Assembly: GCA_964491875.1 (NCBI GenBank)
Contig: CAZBIC010000008.1
Location: 119,519-183,518 of the forward strand
Direction of reading: 5' to 3'
Length of the DNA: 64,000 bases
Source: JADJPG01 sp964491875
GTDB lineage: Bacteria; Verrucomicrobiota; Verrucomicrobiia; Limisphaerales; JADJPG01
The translations under genes were made by a program, and so were the position numbers. The notes under the pieces are model-generated. The model saw only the letters and a program-made list of their open reading frames with translations, was not told the DNA's origin and searched no databases. The first letter of the stretch is position 1. Each line of letters opens with the position of its first letter. Positions 53,294 through 61,794 of this stretch are shown in pieces.

Positions 53294-54436
53294 ATGACGA
53301 GCAAACTGGAAGCGACAAGAGCGGCTGCGGCGGAGAGTTTGCTCCGTGACGGCGCGCTGTTGTTTCGGCTTTCCGGCTGGCTGGATGCGCACACGATTGG
53401 TGCCATTTGGAACCGATGCGTCCGGGAGATCTCGCAGCAACGTCCGCAACAAGTGGAGGTGGATGCTTCAGCGGTGGATTACTGCGACGGTGCGGGCATT
53501 GCGCTGATTGTGGAGCTGCGGCGTTCGGCTACAGCGTTGAAGCTTCCGTTCGCCGTGCATGGGCTCAAGCCGGAGTTTCAGACGCTGCTTGATGAGTTCG
53601 CACCGGGATCAATGGCCGAGGTGCAGGTCGATAAGCCGGAGCCCAAGCATCTGCCCGAGGAGGTGGGGCGGGCGGCATATCAGGTCTGGCGTGACATGTC
53701 GGCGCTTGTGCAGTTCATCGGGGAACTGGCTGTAGCGTTGTTTCTCGCGGCGCGGCATCCGGGGAAAGTGCGGTGGCGCGATGCGCTGCTGGCGGCGGAG
53801 AATGCCGGCGTGAATGCGCTGCCGATCGTGGCGCTGATCAGCTTCCTGATGGGTTTGATCATGGCGTTTCAATCCGCGGTGCCGATGCGTCAGTTCGGGG
53901 TGGAAATATTCGTCGCGGATCTCGTCGCGCTCTCCATGCTGCGCGAACTGGGGCCGTTGATGACGGCGATTATTCTGGCGGGACGATCCGGCTCGGCGTT
54001 TGCGGCGGAGATCGGGACGATGAAGGTGAACGAGGAGATCAACGCGCTGACGACGATGGGCCTGGACCCCGTGCGGTTTCTCGTGGTCACGCGGGTGATT
54101 GCGGCGGTGACGATGATGCCGTTGCTGACGATTTTCGCGAACCTGATGGGACTCTTCGGCGGGTCGGTGGTGTTGCTTTCGATGGACTATCCGCTCGTAA
54201 CCTACGTCCAGGAAGTGTTGGGTGCGGTGCAGCTCAAGGATCTGTTCAGCGGCATGGCGAAGGCGATTGTGTTCGGCGTGCTGGTGGCGGGCATCGGCTG
54301 TCTGCGTGGATTGCAGACGAAGACGGGCGCGAGCGCAGTCGGGTTGTCGACCACGAGTGCGGTGGTGAGCGGCATTGTGCTCATCGTGCTGGCGGACGGT
54401 GTTTTCTCCGTTGTGTTTTATTACTTGAAGATTTGA
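53294..54436 (+). CDS. mlaE: Lipid-transport ABC permease MlaE with fused STAS (MlaB-like) domain
   Basis: Residues 1-100 form a STAS domain (GALLFRLSGWLDAHTIGAIW, VEVDASAVDYCDGAGIALIV) equivalent to the separate MlaB of E. coli. Residues about 130-380 are the MlaE permease with its signature (LPIVALISFLMGLIMAFQSA, LRELGPLMTAIILAGRSGSA, FAAEIGTMKVNEEINALTTM, TSAVVSGIVLIVLADGVFSV). It moves phospholipid between inner and outer membranes with MlaF and MlaD. It is first of four tightly spaced genes (mlaE-mlaF-mlaD-lipoprotein). Confidence 0.93.
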   Translation: MTSKLEATRAAAAESLLRDGALLFRLSGWLDAHTIGAIWNRCVREISQQRPQQVEVDASAVDYCDGAGIALIVELRRSATALKLPFAVHGLKPEFQTLLDEFAPGSMAEVQVDKPEPKHLPEEVGRAAYQVWRDMSALVQFIGELAVALFLAARHPGKVRWRDALLAAENAGVNALPIVALISFLMGLIMAFQSAVPMRQFGVEIFVADLVALSMLRELGPLMTAIILAGRSGSAFAAEIGTMKVNEEINALTTMGLDPVRFLVVTRVIAAVTMMPLLTIFANLMGLFGGSVVLLSMDYPLVTYVQEVLGAVQLKDLFSGMAKAIVFGVLVAGIGCLRGLQTKTGASAVGLSTTSAVVSGIVLIVLADGVFSVVFYYLKI

Positions 54437-54439
54437 AGC

Positions 54440-55210
54440 ATGGCGGAGTTACCCATCATTCGAGTCGAGAACTTCACCGCGGCCTACGACGGGAACGTGA
54501 TCATCAACGACATCTCGTTCGAGGTTCAGCGCGGGGAGGTGTTCGTGATTCTCGGCGGGTCGGGCTGTGGTAAGAGCACGCTTCTGAAGCACATGATCGG
54601 GCTCTACCCGCCGGCGGCCGGAAAGATTCTGTTGGACGGGGAAGACATAGCGTCGGCCGATGGCGAGCGGCGGCTTGGGATCCTGCGCAAGATCGGCGTG
54701 ATGTACCAAAGCGGTGCGTTGTTCGGATCGCTCTCGCTTATCGAGAATGTGCGATTGCCGCTGGAGGAGTTCACGGACCTGCCTGAGGACGCGATGACTT
54801 TGATCGCGCGCCTGAAATTGAAGCTGGTTGGCCTCGAGGGATTTGAGAATCACATGCCGTCGGAGTTGAGCGGTGGTATGCAGAAGCGGGCAGCAATTGC
54901 GCGGGCGATGGCACTCGATCCGATGATTCTCTTTCTGGACGAGCCGTCGGCGGGACTCGATCCGATTACGTCCGCGGAGCTGGATCAGACGATTCTCCGG
55001 CTGGCGCGCAGTTTGAAGATCACTTTTGTGGTGGTGACGCACGAACTGGCGAGCATCTACGCGATTGCGGACCGTGTCATCATGCTCGACAAGCGGGTGA
55101 AGAAAATCGTGGCGACGGGCAAGCCGCAGGAGTTGCGGGACCATAGCACGGATCCCTGGGTGCGGCAGTTCTTCCATCGCGAAGCTGACGCGGCGACCGC
55201 GAAAAAATGA
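54440..55210 (+). CDS. mlaF: Lipid-transport ABC ATPase MlaF
   Basis: The 256-residue ATPase starts three bases after mlaE. It has Walker A GGSGCGKST, the Q-loop IGVMYQSGALFGSLS (the SGALF pattern is characteristic of MlaF), the signature LSGGMQKRAAIARAM, Walker B ILFLDEPSAGLDP and the H-loop VVTHELASIYAI. It drives the MlaE permease in retrograde or anterograde phospholipid transport. Confidence 0.95.
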   Translation: MAELPIIRVENFTAAYDGNVIINDISFEVQRGEVFVILGGSGCGKSTLLKHMIGLYPPAAGKILLDGEDIASADGERRLGILRKIGVMYQSGALFGSLSLIENVRLPLEEFTDLPEDAMTLIARLKLKLVGLEGFENHMPSELSGGMQKRAAIARAMALDPMILFLDEPSAGLDPITSAELDQTILRLARSLKITFVVVTHELASIYAIADRVIMLDKRVKKIVATGKPQELRDHSTDPWVRQFFHREADAATAKK

Positions 55211-55257
55211 GTGCGTGATCCGGCGATGACTTCTACGTTTCGAACGCGAATTATCTC

Positions 55258-56244
55258 ATGAGCGCCAAAGCCAATTATTTCAAGCTGGGCCTGTTCATCA
55301 TTGTCGCCGTGGTCATCGGCGTGGTCGGTGTGCTGGTGCTCGGCGCGGGGAAACTGTTCGAGAAACGCATCATCCTCGAGACGTATCTCAACGAATCGGT
55401 GCAGGGCGTGGACATTGGATCGAAGGTGAAGTTCCGTGGCGTGCCGGTCGGGAATATTCGCCGGATCGACTTCACGCGGAATCGCTACGAGCTGGAGAAG
55501 CCGCCATTGCAGCGCCGCTCCTACGTGCGCATCGAGATCGAAATGAGCGCGGACGCGCTAGGCGCGAAGACGGAGACGATCGTAAACGAAGATCTGCCGC
55601 GTGAGATTCAGAATGGACTGCGCGTGCGACTGACAGCACTGGGCGTGACGGGCACGTCCTACCTTGAAGTGGACTATCTCGATCCACAGAAGAACCCGCC
55701 GCTGCCGATCGATTGGAAGCCGGATTATCCCTACATCCCGTCGGCGCCGGGCGCGCTCGGGCGCATCGTAAGTTCGGCGGAAGATGTGTTCGCGCAGTTG
55801 GAGAAGATTAACTTCGAGCGCATCGCCAATAACGTGGAGCTGCTCATTGTGTCGCTCGACAACAAGGTGAGCGAGCTGCCGCTGGGCATGCTGGGCACGA
55901 ACGCCACTGGTCTCTTGAATGAAGTGCGCGTCTCCAATTCCCGGCTCCAAAAACTGCTGGAGCGTCCAGAAATCGATTCGATGCTCAAGGATGGATCTGG
56001 AGCGCTCGCCGGACTGCGCCGCACGGCGGAGTCGCCGGAGCTCACGAACAGTTTGGTCCAGATTCAGAGAACGCTGCGGCGGCTTGATCAGCTCGTCGCC
56101 GGTAAAGAGAACGATCTCGGGGTGTCCCTCGACAACCTGCGCGCGTTGACGGAGAACCTCCGGGAGCTTTCCGAGAACGCGAAGCGTTTTCCTGCGCAGC
56201 TGTTCTTCGGCGAGCCGCCGAAACCATCCAAGACTTTGCCATGA
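55258..56244 (+). CDS. mlaD: MCE-domain protein, MlaD type
   Basis: The 328-residue protein has one N-terminal membrane segment (LGLFIIVAVVIGVVGVLVLG), an MCE domain at about residues 38-150 (YLNESVQGVDIGSKVKFRGV, PVGNIRRIDF, LRVRLTALGVTGTSYLEVDY), then a long helical C-terminal region (VFAQLEKINFERIANNVEL, LAGLRRTAESPELTNSLVQI) longer than that of E. coli MlaD, more like PqiB/YebT-type tails. It binds lipid in the periplasm and links the MlaEF complex to a partner. Its stop overlaps the lipoprotein start (ATGA). Confidence 0.93.
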   Translation: MSAKANYFKLGLFIIVAVVIGVVGVLVLGAGKLFEKRIILETYLNESVQGVDIGSKVKFRGVPVGNIRRIDFTRNRYELEKPPLQRRSYVRIEIEMSADALGAKTETIVNEDLPREIQNGLRVRLTALGVTGTSYLEVDYLDPQKNPPLPIDWKPDYPYIPSAPGALGRIVSSAEDVFAQLEKINFERIANNVELLIVSLDNKVSELPLGMLGTNATGLLNEVRVSNSRLQKLLERPEIDSMLKDGSGALAGLRRTAESPELTNSLVQIQRTLRRLDQLVAGKENDLGVSLDNLRALTENLRELSENAKRFPAQLFFGEPPKPSKTLP

Positions 56245-56855
56245 ACATCCTCTCTCGATATTCGTTGATCACCGCGCTGCTGGCGCTGGCGCTGGGCGGC
56301 TGCAGCGTCAAGCAGGCCAGTCCGGCGAAGCAGACTTATCTGCTGGAAGCTGTTCGCGATGGCGAAGCGCGCTCCGGCGGCAGCGGTGCGGTGCTGCGGG
56401 TGCGTGAGGTCCACCTGGCGCCTGCCTTTGAGGGCAGGGGATTTGTCTACCGCACCAGCGAGTTCGGGTACAAGAGCGATTTTTACCACGAGTTCCTGAC
56501 CGCGCCGCGGAACCTGATCGCCGGGCAGCTGCAATCGTGGCTGAGTGCTTCAAAGCTGTTTCGCGGCGTCGTGCCATTGGGCGCGGCCGGCGAGGCGACC
56601 CATGTGATTTCCGCGAACGTGTCCACGCTCCATGGAGACTTTCGCGATACGTCCGCTCCGAAGGCGGTGCTGGCAGTCGAGTTCACGGTGTCGCGCGATG
56701 GAGCAGGTTCTGAGATCCTCTTGCACAAAGCGTATCGTCAGGAGGTTGCTGTCACGGCTCCGGACGCCGAGGCATTGGCAAAAGGATGGTCGACAGCGCT
56801 CGTTGGGATTCTCGGAGCGTTGGAGGCGGACATGGCAACGGCGCAGCTCAAGTGA
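56241..56855 (+). CDS. ABC-type transport auxiliary lipoprotein (PqiC-like)
   Basis: The 204-residue protein has a lipoprotein signal (LITALLALALGGC, acylated cysteine at residue 21) and the ABC_trans_aux fold: AVLRVREVHLAPAFEGRGFV, YRTSEFGYKSDFYHEFLTAP, LIAGQLQSWLSASKLFRGVV and VLAVEFTVSRDG. It is the probable outer-membrane anchoring component of the Mla-type system and completes the operon. Its stop codon forms the three-base loop of a 33-base palindrome. Confidence 0.9.
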   Translation: MNILSRYSLITALLALALGGCSVKQASPAKQTYLLEAVRDGEARSGGSGAVLRVREVHLAPAFEGRGFVYRTSEFGYKSDFYHEFLTAPRNLIAGQLQSWLSASKLFRGVVPLGAAGEATHVISANVSTLHGDFRDTSAPKAVLAVEFTVSRDGAGSEILLHKAYRQEVAVTAPDAEALAKGWSTALVGILGALEADMATAQLK

Positions 56856-56870
56856 CTTGAACTGCGCCGT
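56838..56870. terminator. Palindromic hairpin over the end of the mla operon, possible bidirectional terminator
   Basis: The arms 56838-56852 and 56856-56870 pair over 15 positions with one mismatch, and the loop is the stop codon TGA itself. There is no T-run on either side, so it may act as a Rho-type pause, an mRNA-end protector or a bidirectional barrier between convergent mla and fumC transcription. Confidence 0.6.
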
Positions 56871-56893
56871 GCGCGGAAGCTGTTTCAACTCGA

Positions 56894-58279
56894 TCAAGGC
56901 CGCGTCATGCGCTCGGGCACGACGGCTTTGTCGAATTCCTCGCCGCTGAGCAGGCCGAGCTTGATGGCGGTGTCGCGGAGGTTCGCACCTTCCTTGTGCG
57001 CGGTCTTGGCGATCTTCGCGGCGTTGTCGTAGCCGATCTTCTGGTTGAGCGCGGTGACAAGCATCAGGCAGTTCTTCACGTAGCTGTTGATCTGGTCGCG
57101 GTTCACCGTGATGCCCTCGACGCAGTGTTCGACGAACGAATGGCACGCGTCAGCCATCAGGCGGACGGAGTGCAGGAAGTTGAACACGATGACGGGCTTG
57201 AAGACGTTCAGCTCGAAGTTGCCCTGCGAACCAGCAAAACCAATCGCGGCGTCGTTGCCCATCACTTGCACGCAGACCATCGTCATGGCCTCGCACTGCG
57301 TGGGGTTCACCTTGCCGGGCATGATGGATGAGCCGGGTTCGTTCTCAGGCAGGTTCAATTCGCCGAGACCGCAGCGCGGACCGGACGCCAGCCAGCGGAG
57401 ATCGTTCGCGATCTTCATCAGCGCGGCGGCGAGGGACTTCAGCGCGCCGCTGGCCATGATGAACTCATCGTGCGCCGAGAGCGCGGCGAACTTGTTCGGA
57501 TGCGAGGTGAAGGGCTGCCCGGTGAGTTCCGCGATCTTCTTCGCGGCGCGTTCGCCAAATTCCGGATGCGCGTTCAACCCGGTGCCGACCGCAGTGCCGC
57601 CGACGGCGAGCGCGCGCAGACCGGGGAGGACGGAGCGCAGGCGATCGAGGTTCGCGTCGAGCAGCGCGACGTAGCCGGAAAATTCCTGGCCGAGCGTGAT
57701 CGGCGTGGCGTCCTGCAAGTGGGTGCGGCCTATCTTCACGATGTCATTGAATTCGGCGCGCTTGGCGTCGAGCGCGTCGCGGAGGGACTTCACTTGCGGG
57801 AGGAGCGTCTGCTCCAGCTCGGTTGCGGCGGCGATGGACATCGCGGTGGGAAAGGTGTCGTTCGAGGACTGTGACATGTTCACGTCGTCGTTCGGATGGA
57901 CGGGCTTCTTGCTGCCCATCTGGCCGCCGGCGATTTCGATGGCGCGGTTCGAGATGACCTCGTTGGCGTTCATGTTCGATTGCGTGCCGCTGCCGGTCTG
58001 CCAGACACGGAGCGGGAAATGATCGTCGAGTTTGCCGGCGATGACTTCGTCCGCGGCCTGGATGATGAGCTTGCACTTGTCTTCGGAGAGCTTACCGAGG
58101 TCGCGGTTCACGAGCGCGCAGGCCTTCTTGAGAATGCCGAAGGACTTGGTGATCTCGCGCGGCATGATGTCGCGGCCGATGTTGAAGTGGATGAGCGAGC
58201 GGGCAGTTTGTGCGCCGTAGTAGCGGTCGGCGGGCACTTCGATGGGGCCCATGCTGTCGGTTTCAGTGCGGGTATTCAT
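56894..58279 (-). CDS. fumC: Class II fumarate hydratase
   Basis: The 461-residue protein starts MNTRTETDSMGPIEVPADRY and contains the aspartase/fumarase superfamily blocks: RVWQTGSGTQSNMNANEVIS, HPNDDVNMSQSSNDTFPTAM, VKIGRTHLQDATPITLGQEF and the signature loop GSSIMPGKVNPTQCEAM with the catalytic serine. It interconverts fumarate and malate in the citric acid cycle. The HPNDDVN and KVGRTHLQDA-type segments favour fumarase over aspartase, argininosuccinate lyase and adenylosuccinate lyase. It is a single gene, convergent with the mla operon. Confidence 0.95.
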   Translation of the reverse strand: MNTRTETDSMGPIEVPADRYYGAQTARSLIHFNIGRDIMPREITKSFGILKKACALVNRDLGKLSEDKCKLIIQAADEVIAGKLDDHFPLRVWQTGSGTQSNMNANEVISNRAIEIAGGQMGSKKPVHPNDDVNMSQSSNDTFPTAMSIAAATELEQTLLPQVKSLRDALDAKRAEFNDIVKIGRTHLQDATPITLGQEFSGYVALLDANLDRLRSVLPGLRALAVGGTAVGTGLNAHPEFGERAAKKIAELTGQPFTSHPNKFAALSAHDEFIMASGALKSLAAALMKIANDLRWLASGPRCGLGELNLPENEPGSSIMPGKVNPTQCEAMTMVCVQVMGNDAAIGFAGSQGNFELNVFKPVIVFNFLHSVRLMADACHSFVEHCVEGITVNRDQINSYVKNCLMLVTALNQKIGYDNAAKIAKTAHKEGANLRDTAIKLGLLSGEEFDKAVVPERMTRP

Positions 58280-58392
58280 GTTCGTCGTAAAGCGCGAGTA
58301 TGGCGGGCGCGCGGCTGGTCTTCAAGTAGCAGGATGATGACTCAGGCGATGGATTCGGATGAAAACTGCATTTGTAAGAAGGGTTGAAATGG

Positions 58393-58400
58393 TGGAAGGG
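58393..58400 (+). promoter_or_regulatory. Shine-Dalgarno sequence deciding the TTG start of zwf
   Basis: GGAAGGGG-like purines at 58393-58401 lie 8 bases before the TTG at 58409 but 20 bases before the next candidate, ATG 58421. Spacing therefore favours TTG. Confidence 0.55.
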
Positions 58401-58408
58401 GTTCTCCA

Positions 58409-59983
58409 TTGTCCCAGCCCATGGAACAATCTGATCAGCTGGATGAGTTGCTGACGTGTCGGTTGGACTTCGGGCGCAAGGTGGTGGAGCCCTGCACGAT
58501 TGTGATTTTTGGCGCGAGTGGCGATTTGACCGCGCGCAAGTTGATTCCCGCGCTGTATCATTTGTTTGCGGAGAAGCAGCTCCCGAATCCCGTGCGGATT
58601 GTCGGATTTGCGCGTCGCGAGAAATCTCACGATGCCTGGCGCGCGGAATTGCGAACAGGTCTGGAGCAGTTTTCCCGGACGAAGCGCGTGGACGCTGCTG
58701 TGTGGGATGCATTCGCCACGAACCTCTATTACTGCCAGGGCGAGTTTTCCGAGGAGGCCGCGTACCACAAGCTCGGCGATATGTTGTCTGGCTTTGGGCA
58801 CGACCAGCTCCGGCACAATTTGGTTTTCTATCTTTCGACATCGCCAAGTCAGTTCGCGGAGATTGTTGAGCACTTGTCGAAGGCAAAGCTGTTGCGCAAG
58901 GACGACACGGGTGGAGGATGGCAGCGTGTCGTTGTGGAGAAGCCGTTCGGACACGATTTGGCTTCCGCGCAGAAGCTGAACGGGGATCTCACCCGCTTCG
59001 CTCACGAAAAGCAGATTTACCGCATCGATCATTATCTCGGCAAAGAGACGGTGCAGAACATTTTGATGTTCCGCTTCTCCAATTCGATATTTGAGCAGCT
59101 GTGGAGCAGGCAATCGGTGGATCACATTCAGATCACGGTGAGCGAGAAGATCGGCGTGGGCGCGCGTGGCGGTTATTACGAGGAAGCAGGCGCTCTACGT
59201 GACATGGTGCAGAATCACCTGTTGCAAGTCCTGGCGCTGATTGCGATGGAGCCGCCGGTGTCATTGCAGGCTGAGGCTGTGCGCGATGAAAAGGTGAAGT
59301 TGCTGAAATCCATCCGGCGGCTGAGTGCGAATCAAATCGCCGCGAATGTCGTGCGCGGTCAATATTCTGACGGCGAGGTCGGTGGCCAGGCGAGGGTGGC
59401 CTATCGGCAGGAAACCAAGGTGCGACCGGGGTCCAACGTGGAAACCTATGTGGCTGCCAAATTCCACGTCGACAACTGGCGATGGTCGGGAGTGCCGTTT
59501 TATTTGCGAACGGGGAAGAATCTCGCCTCAAGCGCGAGCGAAGTGCGAATTCAGTTCCGGCCCACGCCGAATGTTCTGTTCGCGGCGCAGTGTGGTCCGA
59601 AGCTGGACGCCAATGCGATCACACTTCGGTTGCAGCCGAACGAAGGAATCACCCTTCGTTTCAATGGCAAGGTGCCGGGGACGAGCATGCAGATCCGGCC
59701 AGTGCGAATGCACTTTAGCTACGACGCCGAGTTTGGGGCTTACACTCCAGAGGCGTATGAGCGGTTGCTTTTGGAAGCGATCGAGGGAGATGCGACACTG
59801 TTCATCCGTAGGGATGAGGTGGAGACGGCATGGGGAATCGTGGATCCGATTCGGGAGTATTGGGGCGGCCGAACTTTGACTGACAAGGAGTTCTACATGG
59901 CCGGGACATGGGGTCCCGCGGCGGCTGATCAGCTTTTGGCGGAGGAAGGGCACGCTTGGCGCAATCCTCAACCAATCAGCTGA
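58409..59983 (+). CDS. zwf: Glucose-6-phosphate 1-dehydrogenase
   Basis: The 524-residue enzyme has the NADP motif IVIFGASGDLTARKLIPALY (residues 31-50), VVVEKPFGHDLASAQKL, the active-site signature RIDHYLGKE (205-213) and the C-terminal domain with VPFYLRTGKNL and WGIVDPIREYW. It oxidises glucose 6-phosphate, feeding the pentose phosphate pathway and making NADPH. TTG 58409 is chosen over ATG 58421 by the ribosome-binding site. No gnd or pgl lies beside it; the nearest sugar-phosphate gene is nagB-like at 61.8 kb. Confidence 0.96.
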   Translation: MSQPMEQSDQLDELLTCRLDFGRKVVEPCTIVIFGASGDLTARKLIPALYHLFAEKQLPNPVRIVGFARREKSHDAWRAELRTGLEQFSRTKRVDAAVWDAFATNLYYCQGEFSEEAAYHKLGDMLSGFGHDQLRHNLVFYLSTSPSQFAEIVEHLSKAKLLRKDDTGGGWQRVVVEKPFGHDLASAQKLNGDLTRFAHEKQIYRIDHYLGKETVQNILMFRFSNSIFEQLWSRQSVDHIQITVSEKIGVGARGGYYEEAGALRDMVQNHLLQVLALIAMEPPVSLQAEAVRDEKVKLLKSIRRLSANQIAANVVRGQYSDGEVGGQARVAYRQETKVRPGSNVETYVAAKFHVDNWRWSGVPFYLRTGKNLASSASEVRIQFRPTPNVLFAAQCGPKLDANAITLRLQPNEGITLRFNGKVPGTSMQIRPVRMHFSYDAEFGAYTPEAYERLLLEAIEGDATLFIRRDEVETAWGIVDPIREYWGGRTLTDKEFYMAGTWGPAAADQLLAEEGHAWRNPQPIS

Positions 59984-60094
59984 TCGAGTTGAATTACCCA
60001 TCTCGAATGCAGCCACTTATGAAGATATTGTGTCCGCCGTGTGATTTTTTGAACGGAAGCGGCCGCCGAAGCATCCAAGTTTCAGAGTTGTTAG

Positions 60095-60218
60095 AAAATT
60101 TCGCTGTCCGTTTAGGGTTGGCAGAAAGGTCTTGCTCGTAACGAGGTTCGGACAGCGAATCAAGTTGGCCTCGTTACCCTTCTGAGCGCCTGGGTGAAGG
60201 CGTATACGACCTTGTCAC
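60095..60218 (+). ncRNA. Candidate structured RNA with H-type pseudoknot, ahead of a strong terminator
   Basis: Helix A: TTCGCTGTCCG (60100-60110) pairs perfectly over 11 bp with CGGACAGCGAA (60149-60159). Helix B: GTAACGAGG (60138-60146) lies inside the loop of A and pairs perfectly over 9 bp with CCTCGTTAC (60169-60177), which lies outside it, so the two interleave as a pseudoknot. A third stem CGCCT/AGGCG (60187-60202, loop GGGTGA) follows, then the terminator. There is no open frame in the block, and the gene downstream is on the opposite strand. It may be an independently transcribed small RNA or a 3' UTR element of zwf; I do not recognise the family. Confidence 0.5.
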
Positions 60219-60219
60219 C

Positions 60220-60254
60220 AAAGAGCCGGAGCAATCCGGCTCTTTTTGTTTTTT
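60220..60254 (+). terminator. Strong Rho-independent terminator
   Basis: An 11 bp perfect stem (60220-60230 with 60235-60245; arms AAGAGCCGGA and TCCGGCTCTT) closes a GCAA tetraloop, followed by TTGTTTTTT. It points along the plus strand and ends either zwf or the candidate RNA. The opposing gene ends 40 bp away. Confidence 0.92.
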
Positions 60255-60293
60255 ACGGGCGCGAGGTTCGACGGGGCCTGTGCTGTTCCGAGT

Positions 60294-61610
60294 TCAACGC
60301 TTGGCTGGAACACACTCACATTTATGTCCCTCTTGCGCCGCTTCTACGTCCAGGCTCTTTCCAGACTTTTTCACCACGGAGCGGGCATAGAGAACCATTT
60401 GGTCGATCTTGGTGTCGTTGTGCGATGGATCGTGGTGAAACAGAAATAGCTTTTTAACTTTCGAACGCAGGGCGAGTTCGACCGCGTCGTCGACGGAACT
60501 GTGTCCCCAGCCGGTGTGATTCGCGTATTCGTCGGAATCGAATTGAGCGTCGAGAATGAGGATGTCGGTACCGTCCAGAAAACGAGCGATCTTCTCGTCT
60601 TCGGCGAGCGCGAACTGGCGGGTTTGATCCTTAAGCGCATCCGGAATCACGGACTTATTGCGCATCCGGTGGAACGGCTCGTGGTCGGGGAGATACGCGA
60701 TCGAAGTCTCGCCAACGGAGAGACGGTATCCGACGCAAACTCCCGGATGGTTGGTGAATGCTGCCTGTACCTTCACGTTGCCCACGGTGAACTCCATGGA
60801 TCGAAGTTCTTCGAAGCTCAAATGGCTGGGAATCTGTGCGAGGCCGATGGGGAAGAAGGGACTTTCCATCTGCGCCGAGAAGACGCCCGCGAGGCCCTCA
60901 CGTGTACCTTCGAAACCGAGAATCCGAATTCGATTCGAAGGATCGTACGCCGGCTGGAAGAAGGGAAAGCCATGCACGTGATCCCAGTGTGAATGGGTGA
61001 TGAGAATCGTAAGCCCCAACGCGCGACCGGCGAACTCGGATGCAAGGGCGTTTCCGAGGTTCCGAATGCCTGTTCCGGCGTCCAGTATGATAATCTCCCC
61101 GCCACCTCGAAATTCCACGCAAGCGGTGTTTCCGCCGTAGCGAACGGTTTCGGGACCCGGCGTGGGAATGGATCCGCGCACTCCCCAAAAACGAACGTAT
61201 GGTGCCGACGCAGGTTCCACAGCCGCTGGTGGGGCTTCGACTTCAGATTGGTCGATGATGTGAGCAAGCACATCGCAGAGTCGCCCGAAGTCGAGCGGCT
61301 TCACCATGAACTCGTCGGCGCCGGCTTCCATGGCGGCTTGTTTCGTATCTTCGAATCCTTTACCGGACATGGCGATCAGTACTGAGTATTTCAGGGCATC
61401 ATCGTCCCGGATGGCCGAGCATACGCGGAAGCCGTTTTTGCCCGGCATCAGCAGGTCGCAGAGGATGGCTTTGGGGAGGTGATTCCGGGCCAGTTCGAGC
61501 CCTTCGTCGCCGTTTGAAGCGGAAAGAACGTTCCATCCCTGGTTTTCTAGAGCGGCGGTCAGTGCCTGTCGGAGTTCCTTGTCGTCGTCGATTACAAGAA
61601 TGGTTTTCAT
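60294..61610 (-). CDS. Response-regulator receiver fused to a metallo-beta-lactamase-fold hydrolase
   Basis: ATG 61610 gives the canonical receiver start MKTILVIDDDKELRQALTAA; an earlier codon at 61622 is less likely. Residues 1-122 are a receiver domain with acidic pair D8/D9, phosphoacceptor D52 (LCDLLMPGKNG) and K104 (MVKPLD). After an alanine/proline linker, residues about 137-438 are an MBL-fold domain with VRFWGVRGSIPTPGPETVRY, metal motif HSHWDH (206-211), FTNHPGVCVGYRLS, PDHEP and DAQFDSDEY, similar to cyclic-nucleotide phosphodiesterase/PhnP-like hydrolases. Phosphorylation could switch hydrolysis of a nucleotide or other phosphodiester; the substrate and the sensor kinase are unknown and no kinase gene is nearby. 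Confidence 0.9.
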   Translation of the reverse strand: MKTILVIDDDKELRQALTAALENQGWNVLSASNGDEGLELARNHLPKAILCDLLMPGKNGFRVCSAIRDDDALKYSVLIAMSGKGFEDTKQAAMEAGADEFMVKPLDFGRLCDVLAHIIDQSEVEAPPAAVEPASAPYVRFWGVRGSIPTPGPETVRYGGNTACVEFRGGGEIIILDAGTGIRNLGNALASEFAGRALGLTILITHSHWDHVHGFPFFQPAYDPSNRIRILGFEGTREGLAGVFSAQMESPFFPIGLAQIPSHLSFEELRSMEFTVGNVKVQAAFTNHPGVCVGYRLSVGETSIAYLPDHEPFHRMRNKSVIPDALKDQTRQFALAEDEKIARFLDGTDILILDAQFDSDEYANHTGWGHSSVDDAVELALRSKVKKLFLFHHDPSHNDTKIDQMVLYARSVVKKSGKSLDVEAAQEGHKCECVPAKR

Positions 61611-61794
61611 TCGCACGCCCACTGTCGAATTGATGAACCAGAGGTATTGGCCGTTGACAGTCCGGTACAGCAGCCGGTGCCATCGACTGAATTGTTGTCT
61701 GGAAAGCGCTGTGACGATACCTGCTTTGCTGAAAAGTTAAACTTCAAAATGACAAGTTGGTCACTTTTGTTGCTCGCCTTCTTTCGTCGATGAT

